A DNA stretch of 64,000 nt from Kiloniellaceae bacterium (GTDB taxonomy: Bacteria; Pseudomonadota; Alphaproteobacteria; Kiloniellales; Kiloniellaceae), in assembly GCA_009377535.1 (NCBI GenBank), contig WHTV01000004.1, positions 25,351 through 89,350 of the forward strand. Direction: 5' to 3'. Below the pieces are notes generated by a model that had not been told where the DNA came from, did not search any database, and worked only from the letters and a program-made list of their open reading frames with translations. Numbering within the stretch: position 1 is the first letter of the stretch; each line of letters opens with the position of its first letter. Shown here in pieces: positions 40,582 through 51,421 of the stretch. The translations under genes and the position numbers were made by a program.

Positions 40582-40845
40582 GGGTCTCCTTCCCTGACGC
40601 CGCTAAAAGGTGTCGCGGGGCAGATTTACCGCCGCCGCCCGGCTTGTCCAGCCGCGCCTTGCCTCAAGGGAGCCGCGGCGATGCAACTCAGACAACCACG
40701 GGCGCTGTGCTGCACAAGATTTGGCCTTCTGTTGACGGCTGCCTAAAAAATAGGCGCAAGCAAACGATCGGCGGAGCAACGCCACGCGCCCGCTCGCGCC
40801 ACCCAAATGGCGGGTTCCGGGCGTTCCTTGGCAGTCGATGTGACT

Positions 40846-40860
40846 TGGCACGCTTCTTGA
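40846..40860 (+). promoter_or_regulatory. Putative sigma-54 (-24/-12) promoter of glnK-amtB
   Basis: TGGCACGCTTCTTGA: TGGCAC with TTG at the -12 spacing, 5' of glnK. Confidence 0.6.
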
Positions 40861-40977
40861 CTCTGGGAGGTACAGAGCCGCCGCCCGCAAGGCGTGGCGG
40901 CCGGAATTTCGAGCCAAGTGTTCGGCCAAGCGGATCAATTGCACCGTGGGCCCGCCCGCGCGGGAACCGGTGCGTAG

Positions 40978-41340
<363 letters not shown>

Positions 41341-41358
41341 GAAGGGGGATCTAGGGAA

Positions 41359-42735
41359 ATGAGAGTTATGGGCACATCATACGGCTGCAGGTTGGGCCTG
41401 GGGAGCCTTGCGCTGGTGGCCGTGGTACTCGCCAGCGCGCCGGCCCGCGCGGAGGTTTCCGCCGAAACGGCCTTCGTCTTCAATACCTTTTCGTTCCTGG
41501 TGCACGGTTTCCTCGTGATGTGGATGGCCGCCGGCTTCGCCATGCTGGAATCCGGCCTGGTGCGCACCAAGAACACCGCGACGATCTGCCTGAAGAACAT
41601 CGCGCTCTATTCCGTCGCCGGCATCATGTACTACCTGGTCGGCTACAACCTGATGTACATCGACGTCGGCAGCTACTTCGGCTCGTTCAGCTTCCTCTAC
41701 AACACCAGCGCCGAGGAACTGGCGCTGCTGAACGCCGATGAAGCGACGCCGGAAATGGTCGATGCCGTGGTCGCCGGCGGCTACTCGGTCATGTCCGACT
41801 GGTTCTTCCAGATGGTCTTCGTGGCGACCGCCGCCTCGATCGTCTCGGGCACCCTGGCCGAGCGCATCAAGTTCTGGCCGTTCATGATCTTCACGGTGAT
41901 CCTCACCGGCTTCCTCTACCCGATCCAGGGCTCCTGGAGCTGGGGCGCGGGCTGGCTCTCGGAGGCCGGCTTCTCCGACTTCGCCGGCTCGACCATCGTC
42001 CACTCGGTGGGCGGCTGGGCGGCCCTGACCGGCGCAGTCATCCTGGGCGCCCGCAAGGGCAAGTACGGCCCAGACGGGTCGGTGCACCCGATGCCGGGCG
42101 CCAATCTGCCGCTGGCCACGCTCGGCACCTTCATCCTGTGGTTCGGCTGGTTCGGCTTCAATGGCGGCTCGCAACTCGCGCTCGGGTCGGCCGCTGACGC
42201 GGCGGCCATCGCCATCGTTTACGTGAACACCAACCTGGCCGCCTGCGCCGGCGTGGTGGTCGCCATGATCCTGACGCAGCTGATCTACAAGAAGATCGAC
42301 CTGACCATGGCCCTGAACGGCGCCATCGCCGGCCTGGTGTCGATCACCGCCGGCCCGGACGTCCAGAACCACCTGATGGCGCTGTTCGTCGGTGGTGTCG
42401 GCGGCGCCCTGGTAGTCTTCGCCATTCCGCTGATGGACAAGCTGAAGGTCGACGACGTCGTGGGCGCGGTCTCCGCTCACCTGGTGGCCGGCATCTGGGG
42501 CACCCTCGCAGTTGCGCTGAGCGCCGACAGCTTCTTCGAGCAGTTCGTCGCGCAGATCAAAGGCATCGTCGCCGTCGGCGTCTTCATGGTGGTGACCAGT
42601 GCGATCGTCTGGCTGGTCCTGAAGTACACGATCGGTCTTCGGGTCGACGAGGAAGCCGAGGAAATGGGCCTCGACAAGGCGGAGCTGGGGATGGAAGCCT
42701 ATCCCGAGTTCGGCCATGGCTCGCAGTCCATCTGA
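41359..42735 (+). CDS. amtB: Ammonium transporter AmtB
   Basis: VSAETAFVFNTFSFLVHGFLVMWMAAGFAMLESGLVRTKNTATICLKNI; DFAGSTIVHSVGGWAALTGA. Confidence 0.96.
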   Translation: MRVMGTSYGCRLGLGSLALVAVVLASAPARAEVSAETAFVFNTFSFLVHGFLVMWMAAGFAMLESGLVRTKNTATICLKNIALYSVAGIMYYLVGYNLMYIDVGSYFGSFSFLYNTSAEELALLNADEATPEMVDAVVAGGYSVMSDWFFQMVFVATAASIVSGTLAERIKFWPFMIFTVILTGFLYPIQGSWSWGAGWLSEAGFSDFAGSTIVHSVGGWAALTGAVILGARKGKYGPDGSVHPMPGANLPLATLGTFILWFGWFGFNGGSQLALGSAADAAAIAIVYVNTNLAACAGVVVAMILTQLIYKKIDLTMALNGAIAGLVSITAGPDVQNHLMALFVGGVGGALVVFAIPLMDKLKVDDVVGAVSAHLVAGIWGTLAVALSADSFFEQFVAQIKGIVAVGVFMVVTSAIVWLVLKYTIGLRVDEEAEEMGLDKAELGMEAYPEFGHGSQSI

Positions 42736-42758
42736 GGCGGATTCCTCCGAGGCCACCT

Positions 42759-42789
42759 GATAATCGAGCCCTTTTAGGGCGCGATTATC
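42759..42789. repeat. Nested hairpin downstream of amtB
   Basis: GATAATCG-A-GCCC-TTTTA-GGGC-G-CGATTATC. Confidence 0.75.
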
Positions 42790-42802
42790 CTCTGCCAAGC
42801 CT

Positions 42803-42837
42803 GGGCCTGGGAGCCATCGCTCCCAGGCCCCTTTTTT
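42803..42837 (+). terminator. Rho-independent terminator after amtB
   Basis: GGGCCTGGGAGC-CATC-GCTCCCAGGCCC-CTTTTTT, 12-bp stem. Confidence 0.93.
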
Positions 42838-43032
42838 GCCTTATTTGCCGACTAGCTTCGCCCCTGATGGCGGGCCGGGGCAGGCTTGTCGCGCCCCGGC
42901 CACCCAGATAGAATCTACCGGATTCGTTTGCGCTTTGTACCGCCCCCAGGATGCCGCTACAGGGCCGGGGCCGCCCGCGCCCCAGCTGCGATCTCCCGGG
43001 GAGCCTCAACAAGACTTTCGGAACCGACGCAT

Positions 43033-44274
43033 TTGTCCGACCGCCGCAGCTTTCAATCCTTCCACCCCTTCGCCAGGCTGGCCCGCCTGCTCGATTCCTA
43101 TCCCGCCGGTGACGAAAATCCGATCCTGCTGTCGATCGGCGAGCCGAAGAACCAGCCGCCGGCCTTCGTCGCCGAGGAGATCGCCGGCGCCGCAGCGAGC
43201 TGGTCGAGCTATCCGCCGCCGCGCGGCAGCGAGACCTACCGCGCCGCCTGCGCCGACTGGCTGAGCGGGCGCTACGGCCTGTCGGCCGGGATGATCGACC
43301 CGCAGCGCCACCTGCTGCCGCTGCCCGGCAGCCGAGAGGGATTGTTCTTCGCTGTGGTGGCGGCAGTGCAGACTTATCGAGGCGCCGAACCGCCGGCCGT
43401 GCTGCTGCCCAATCCCTTCTATCATGTCTATGCCAGCTCGGCGCTCGCCGTCGGCGCCCAGCCGGTCTTCGTGCCGGCCACCGCGGCCAGCGGCTTCATG
43501 CCCGACTATCAGGCGCTCGACCCTGCGTTGCTCGACCGCACGGTCTTCTGCTTCCTCAACTCGCCGGCCAACCCGCAGGGCGCGGCGGCCGGGCTCGACT
43601 ACCTGGCGGAGCTTCTCACGCTCGCTCGCAAGCACGATTTCGTCGTCGGCTTCGACGAATGCTATGCGGAGATCTACGACAGCGCGCCGCCGGCCGGCGC
43701 GCTGCAGGCCGCCGCCGCGCTCGGCGGCTCGCTCGACCACCTTCTGGTGTTCCATTCGCTCTCAAAGCGCTCCTCGGCGCCGGGTCTGCGCTGCGGTTTC
43801 GTCGCCGGCGACGCGTCGCTGATCGACGGCCTCGACCTAGCGCTGCGCGTCGGCGGGGCCGGCGTCTCCCTGCCGATCCTCGCCGCCGGCACGCGCCTGT
43901 GGCGTGAGGAGGCGCACGTTGAGGCCAACCGGAACTACTACCGGCGCAACTTCGCCCTGGCCGAGCGGATTCTCGGCAACCGCTTCGGCTTCCGTAAACC
44001 GGACGGCGGGTTCTTCCTCTGGCTCGACGTCGGCGACGGCGAGGCCGCTGCGCTGAAGCTGTGGCGCGAGGCCGGCGTGCGCGTGCTGCCGGGCGCCTAC
44101 ATGGCCGAACCCGGACCCGACGGGATCAACCCTGGCGCGCGCTACATCCGCGTCGCCCTGGTCTACGACGCCGCCGTCACCGAAGAAGGCCTCAACCGCA
44201 TCGTGCAGGTGCTCGGTGAAGCCGACGACGCCCGGCTTGCGGCTGTGCCGCAGGCTGCGGCGGCGGAAGGTTGA
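43033..44274 (+). CDS. dapC: Aminotransferase class I/II, succinyldiaminopimelate transaminase-like; TTG start proposed
   Basis: LLSIGEPKNQPPAFVAEEIAGAAASWSSYPPPRGSETYRAACADWL; VLFHSLSKRS-type Lys motif (FHSLSKRSSAPGLRCGFVAGD). Confidence 0.85.
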   Translation: MSDRRSFQSFHPFARLARLLDSYPAGDENPILLSIGEPKNQPPAFVAEEIAGAAASWSSYPPPRGSETYRAACADWLSGRYGLSAGMIDPQRHLLPLPGSREGLFFAVVAAVQTYRGAEPPAVLLPNPFYHVYASSALAVGAQPVFVPATAASGFMPDYQALDPALLDRTVFCFLNSPANPQGAAAGLDYLAELLTLARKHDFVVGFDECYAEIYDSAPPAGALQAAAALGGSLDHLLVFHSLSKRSSAPGLRCGFVAGDASLIDGLDLALRVGGAGVSLPILAAGTRLWREEAHVEANRNYYRRNFALAERILGNRFGFRKPDGGFFLWLDVGDGEAAALKLWREAGVRVLPGAYMAEPGPDGINPGARYIRVALVYDAAVTEEGLNRIVQVLGEADDARLAAVPQAAAAEG

Positions 44275-44285
44275 GGGCCCGGGGG

Positions 44286-46708
<2,423 letters not shown>

Positions 46709-46712
<4 letters not shown>

Positions 46713-47395
46713 CTGCGAAGCCAACGCCAAGGCGGCGGCGCCTGTGGGGCGCTCTGGGCGCTTGGCTCTGCGCCGCCGCGCTGCTTGCCGGGATGCCGAC
46801 GGCGCTGGCGGAATCGCGCACGCAGACGGCGGCGCTTTCGCCGGACGACGTGGCGGCGATCAACCGTATCGAGCGTTATCTTAACGACATCAAGACCATG
46901 CGGGGCCGCTTCGTGCAGGTGTCATCGAACGGCGCCTACGCGGAAGGTGACGTCTACCTCGACCGTCCTGGCCGCATGCGCTTCGAGTACGATCCGCCGA
47001 CGCCGGTGCTGATCATCGCCAACGGCCTGTCGTTGCTCTACTACGACAAGGAGCTGAAGGAGGCGACTTTCCTGCCGCTGTGGGAAACGCCGCTGTGGTT
47101 CCTCATCCGCAAGGAAGTGCGCTTCGACGACAATGTCGACATCGTCGGCATCGAAGAGGCGCTGGGCACCCTGCGCATCACGCTGCGCGACCCCGATTCG
47201 CCGGACGGCGGCGAGGTGACCCTGGTGTTCTCCGACGAACCCCTGGCGCTGAGAAAGTGGGAGCTGATCGACCCGCAGGGCATTCAGACCCAGGTTTCGC
47301 TGGTCAACCTGGTCTTCGGCGTCGAGGTCGATCCTGAGCTCTTCAAGTCCGGCAACCTGGAAGTCTGGCACGGCGGCAAGGCTCGCGACCAGTAG
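46709..47395 (+). CDS. lolA: Outer-membrane lipoprotein carrier protein LolA family
   Basis: Signal peptide; INRIERYLNDIKTMRGRFVQVSSNGAYAEGDVYLDRPGRMRFEYDPPTPVLIIANG. Confidence 0.91.
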
Positions 47396-47428
47396 GGGGC
47401 CGCGGCCGCGAAGCACCGACAATAGCGG

Positions 47429-47466
47429 AACGGCATCTCCTTCTTTGGAGATGCCGTTTCTGCTTT
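47429..47466 (+). terminator. Rho-independent terminator after lolA
   Basis: AACGGCATCTCC-TTCTTT-GGAGATGCCGTTT followed by CTGCTTTT. Confidence 0.85.
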
Positions 47467-47505
47467 TCGGATATGATTGGCTTGGGAATGCCGGTAAGTC
47501 GCCGG

Positions 47506-47952
47506 TTACCAGTTGAAAGCGTAGTTATTGTTGTGCTCCTTGGTCTCAACGATGGCCTTGTTGTAGTCGGCCTCCACGAGGATGCGGTCTCCCGGCCGCG
47601 CCGGCTTGTTCAGTTCCGCCTTCACCCAGACGAACTGGCCGGCTTTGATCGCTGGGACGGCCGTCAACGCGACGCCGACGTTGCCAGGGGCCTTGTTCCG
47701 GTTGCGCAGGAAGGCGCTGGGGCTGTCGGCGGGGCCGTCGTTCTTCACCTGGATCATGAACTGGTTGTTGCTGCCGCCGACGGCGCCCGCATGCAGGATG
47801 ACGAAGTCCGGCTTCGCAGGCGCCGGGGCCTTCTTCTGCAGGGTCGGCGCCGGGGGCGTCGGCTGCAGCGGCTGGACGCGGGTCTGGGCCGAAGCGGCCT
47901 GCACGGCGGTCAGGGCAAGCCCGGCCGCGAGAGCGAGAGCAAGAATACGCAT
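47506..47952 (-). CDS. Exported CARDB-like domain protein
   Basis: MRILALALAAGLALTAVQAASAQ signal peptide; PDFVILHAGAVGGSNNQFMIQVKNDGPADSPSAFLRN...GDRILVEADYNKAIVETKEHNNNYAFNW. Confidence 0.75.
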   Translation of the reverse strand: MRILALALAAGLALTAVQAASAQTRVQPLQPTPPAPTLQKKAPAPAKPDFVILHAGAVGGSNNQFMIQVKNDGPADSPSAFLRNRNKAPGNVGVALTAVPAIKAGQFVWVKAELNKPARPGDRILVEADYNKAIVETKEHNNNYAFNW

Positions 47953-48285
47953 GTGATTTTCCTTTGGGTTGGCCTGAAGCGACGAAAATTGCGTGTTACA
48001 GGAAGGTAGTCGCCGGCCATCGCCGGAGGGTTCAAAGAAAGTTCGCCCCAGGGGCCTGAGCGCCCGGCAATCTCATGTTTTCCGTGGGGCTTCCGGGCCG
48101 GAGAGCGCCGCGGGGGGGACCGGAAGGGGTGCAGGAGCAGGGCGACGAGGCCAGCGGCCGGGCAGGCCACGCCGGCGCGGCCGGAGCGCGGACTCGGGCG
48201 TCGCACCAACGCCCGCTCCCTGCAACTCTGGCCCCCTGGCAGGGCGCTTGCCAGCCATTGCAGGCGGCGCTACCTAATTGGGGCC

Positions 48286-49104
48286 ATGACAACGACTTCC
48301 CCCCTGCCGCTGGTCGGCGTCCCGGCCTGCGTGCGCGACGTGGACGGCCAGCCGTTCCATACGGTCGGCGACAAATACGTGCGGGCCCTGGCGATCTCGG
48401 CCGGCGCGGCGCCCCTCATGATCCCCTCGTTGGGCGGCGACCTGGTCGATCTGCGCCGCCTGGTGCGGTCGCTCGACGGGGTGATGATGACCGGCAGCCC
48501 CTCCAACGTGCATCCCAGCCACTACGGCCAGGCGGAAAGCGTGGCGGCGGAGCCCTTCGACACCGCGCGCGATGCCACTGTCCTGGAGTTGATCCGCCTG
48601 GCCCTGGATGAGGGCGTGCCCCTGCTGGCGATCTGCCGCGGCTATCAGGAGCTGAACGTTGCCCTTGGCGGCAGCCTGCATGTGCGCGTGCACGAACTGC
48701 CCGGGCGAATGGACCACCGCCGGCCGCAGCATCGTGAGCTGGACGTGCAGTACGGCCCGCGCCACCCGGTGGTGCTGCGCGCGGGCGGACCGCTGGCCGC
48801 CTATGCCCGTGCCGCGGGGATCGAAGGCCCGCTGATGGTGAACTCGCTGCACTGGCAGGGGCTCGACCGGATCGCCGCGCGCCTTGTGGTGGAGGCTGAG
48901 GCCGAGGACGGCACGCCGGAAGCGGTCAGCGTGAAAAACGCCAAGGCCTTCGCCCTTGGCGTTCAGTGGCACCCGGAATACAAGGCTTGGGAGAACCCCT
49001 TCTCGCGCCAGCTTTTCGAGGCTTTCGGGGCAGCCGCCCGGGCCCGGGCCGTCGCCCGGGCGGCAGAGGACATCTTTCCCCTGGCCGAACTCGGCCAAGC
49101 CTAA
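48286..49104 (+). CDS. Gamma-glutamyl-gamma-aminobutyrate hydrolase family (class I GATase-like) protein
   Basis: GVMMTGSPSNVHPSHYG, VPLLAICRGYQELNVALGGSLHV, ALGVQWHPEY. Confidence 0.92.
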   Translation: MTTTSPLPLVGVPACVRDVDGQPFHTVGDKYVRALAISAGAAPLMIPSLGGDLVDLRRLVRSLDGVMMTGSPSNVHPSHYGQAESVAAEPFDTARDATVLELIRLALDEGVPLLAICRGYQELNVALGGSLHVRVHELPGRMDHRRPQHRELDVQYGPRHPVVLRAGGPLAAYARAAGIEGPLMVNSLHWQGLDRIAARLVVEAEAEDGTPEAVSVKNAKAFALGVQWHPEYKAWENPFSRQLFEAFGAAARARAVARAAEDIFPLAELGQA

Positions 49105-49359
49105 GCCGCAAGCCACCGCAAGGCCTCGGCCTGGGAATAGCGCCGGAATCCAACACCCAGAGCCTGTAAATTCGACGCAATCCCGCGCCTGCCTTGGGAT
49201 ATTGGCGATTTTGCAGAATCATCGCCGCGCACGCCGATGTGAGATTGTAAAGCCGACGATTCGTCCTAAATTAGGCTTAACAGCCGGTGCCGCAAAGACG
49301 CCGGCGATAGCGGAAGGATGCATTCCCCTGCCTTCCTTTCGCTTCTCCGCGGAGAAAAC

Positions 49360-49393
49360 GGAACGCCCGGATCCCCCCCCGACCGGGCGTTCC
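49360..49393. repeat. 11-bp inverted repeat between the GATase-like gene and xth
   Basis: GGAACGCCCGG-ATCCCCCCCCGA-CCGGGCGTTCC; minus-strand side followed by GTTTTC. Confidence 0.7.
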
Positions 49394-49474
49394 TCTCTGT
49401 GGGGCTCCGGCTTTCCTCTCTCTTCTTCAAATTTCGGCGCAAAGGCTCTAATTTGCCGTCCGGCTGCGCTTTCG

Positions 49475-49518
49475 TTCCAGCTGTGGAACGAGACGGCCGA
49501 TTTGTTCCGGATTCGGAA
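49475..49518. repeat. Two palindromes with 30-bp period upstream of xth
   Basis: TTCCA-GCTG-TGGAA (49475-49488) and TTCCG-GATT-CGGAA (49505-49518). Confidence 0.8.
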
Positions 49519-49550
49519 CAAGATGATTTTCCCTCTCTTCGGGAGCGCCC

Positions 49551-50342
49551 ATGGCCCTCAGAATCGCCACCTGGAACGTGAACTCCGTGCGCCAGCGCCT
49601 CGAGCACCTGGAGCGCTTCTGTGCGCTCTATGCGCCCGATGTGATCTGCCTGCAGGAGATCAAGGTGCGGAGCGACGACTTCCCGGCGGCGCAGATGGCC
49701 GCCTTCGGCTACCCGCACGCCCTCGTGCATGGGCAGAAGGGCTACAACGGCGTAGCCATCCTATCGCGTCTCGAGCTCGCAGCGCCGCGCAAGGAGATTT
49801 GGTGCGAGCGCGACGATTGCCGCCACGTCTCGGCCAGCGTCGGCGGCGTCGAGCTGCACAACTTCTATGTGCCGTCTGGCGGAGATATTCCGGACGCGGA
49901 ACAAAATACCAAGTTCGGCCACAAGCTGCAGTTCCTCACCGAGATGGCGGCCTGGGCCAAGAAGGACAAGCTGGCCACGCGCGGAGCGGTCATCGTCGGC
50001 GACCTGAACGTGGCGCCGCTGGAGCACGACGTGTGGAATCACAAGCGTCTGCAGCGCAGTGTCGGCCACACCCCGCTGGAGGCCGAGCACATGGCGCAGT
50101 TTTGGGCGGCCGGCGAACTGCTCGACGTGCCCCGCCATTTCATTCCGGAACCGGAACCACTTTACACTTGGTGGGGCTACCGCTTCCCGCAGGCCTTTGC
50201 CAAAGACTATGGCTGGCGCCTGGATCATGCCCTGACCACCCCGCCGCTGCGCAAGCGGCTGAAATCCCTGCAGATCGTTCGTGAAACCAGGACCTGGGAC
50301 AGGCCCTCCGACCACGTGCCGGTCGTTTTGGACCTGAAATGA
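49551..50342 (+). CDS. xth: Exodeoxyribonuclease III
   Basis: LRIATWNVNSVRQRLEHL, CLQEIKVRSDDFP, GYNGVAILSR, VGDLNVAPLEHDVW, WRLDHAL, PSDHVPVVLDL. Confidence 0.95.
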   Translation: MALRIATWNVNSVRQRLEHLERFCALYAPDVICLQEIKVRSDDFPAAQMAAFGYPHALVHGQKGYNGVAILSRLELAAPRKEIWCERDDCRHVSASVGGVELHNFYVPSGGDIPDAEQNTKFGHKLQFLTEMAAWAKKDKLATRGAVIVGDLNVAPLEHDVWNHKRLQRSVGHTPLEAEHMAQFWAAGELLDVPRHFIPEPEPLYTWWGYRFPQAFAKDYGWRLDHALTTPPLRKRLKSLQIVRETRTWDRPSDHVPVVLDLK

Positions 50343-50381
50343 ATTTCTGTCCCCTGTCAGGCCATACGCCTGTTGCGGCGG

Positions 50382-50882
50382 TCAGAAAGCCGCCGAACGC
50401 AAGAGATACATGAAATAGCGCCCCGCCTGTACGTCGGGCGGGAGCGCGACGGCGTCCGCGGTCGGCAGATATAGTTCCTGGTCCGAAACGACAATGCCGC
50501 CGGGGGCCACGAACTAGGTGAGCTTGGTGGAGATCATGGCCGCCGTGCAGGCGTCGCGCACCGCATGACCGCTGCCGAGGTCGGCATGTGCCAGGGCAAC
50601 CGTGCCGGCAAAGCGGCTCAACGCCCCATCCAGCGTTTCCTCAATTTCCCCCTCGAATAAATGTTCCGCATCCGGAATGCAATCGACGTGGGCGGAGACC
50701 CGGCGCTCGAAGACGAAGATCTCGCGGTCGGGGTAGGATTCGCGCAGATGATCGTACGTACGTCCGTTGCCGAGTCCGAGCTCGAACACCGGCCCGGGCA
50801 GATCCCGGACCAGGCGGATCGCCAGGTTGAGGCAATCGCGCTGGGCCTGCAGACGCCGCAGGACGCTGTCCAGGCGGCTCAA
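50382..50882 (-). pseudogene. Class I SAM-dependent methyltransferase interrupted by an in-frame TAG
   Basis: FELGLGNGRTYDHLRESYPDREIFVFERRVSAHVDCIPDAEHLFEGEIEETL...ISTKLT-[TAG]-FVAPGGIVVSDQELYLPTADAVALPPDVQAGRYFMYLLRSAAF-TGA; frame preserved after the stop at 50514-50516. Confidence 0.8.
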
Positions 50883-51328
50883 CGCGCCGCCTGGACTTGA
50901 CGCAGTTGAGCCGTTGTCTGCTCCAGACGATGCGCCAGCACGCGCATCACCTCTACGCCCATCTCCGGAAACTCCATGAGCATGCGTAGGAACAGATCCG
51001 ACGTGATCCTGAGGGTGGTGAGCTCCGTTTCGGCCTGCACCGTGGCGGTGCGCGGAATATCGCAGAGAATGGAAATCTCGCCGATGATTTCGTTTTCCGA
51101 CAGTGAGGCCACCCTGAGGAGGCCGTTGTCGGCATCGATCAACACGTCGGCGGTGCCGTGCAGCACGATGAATGCGGCGTCGCCCCGCTCGCCCTGTCTG
51201 AACAGCATCTGTCCCGGCTTATAGGTCACCCGCTCGCTGGCGAAGGCCATGAGCTTCAGTTTGGCCGGGTCGATCTTCGCGAAGATCGGAATGCGCCGCA
51301 GGATCTCAACCTCCTGGTCGATACTCAT
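50879..51328 (-). CDS. Stand-alone cyclic nucleotide-binding domain protein
   Basis: LRRIPIFAKIDPAKLKLMAFASERVTYKPGQMLFRQGERGDAAFIVLHGTADVLID...LSENEIIGEISILCDIPRTATVQAETELTTLRI; no HTH. Confidence 0.93.
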   Translation of the reverse strand: MSIDQEVEILRRIPIFAKIDPAKLKLMAFASERVTYKPGQMLFRQGERGDAAFIVLHGTADVLIDADNGLLRVASLSENEIIGEISILCDIPRTATVQAETELTTLRITSDLFLRMLMEFPEMGVEVMRVLAHRLEQTTAQLRQVQAAR

Positions 51329-51421
51329 CGCTCGTTCCTTCTTACCTTCCTTATGTGCCCCGGTAGGCTTTCTTGCTGCTTGTCTTTCCAGCGGGCGACC
51401 GCTTTGCCCGAGGGCCAGTGT

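Noticed and set aside
49033-49064. GC-rich hairpin GCCGCCCGGGC...GCCCGGGCGGC near the end of the GATase-like gene
   Set aside because: Encodes a repetitive A-R-A stretch (AAARARAVARAAED) and lacks a T-tract; probably a by-product of GC-rich codons.
49318-49581. 87-aa ORF overlapping the xth start
   Set aside because: No family resemblance and no clear RBS; the in-frame FVPxxE repeats are more simply explained by the DNA palindromes, though not excluded as coding.
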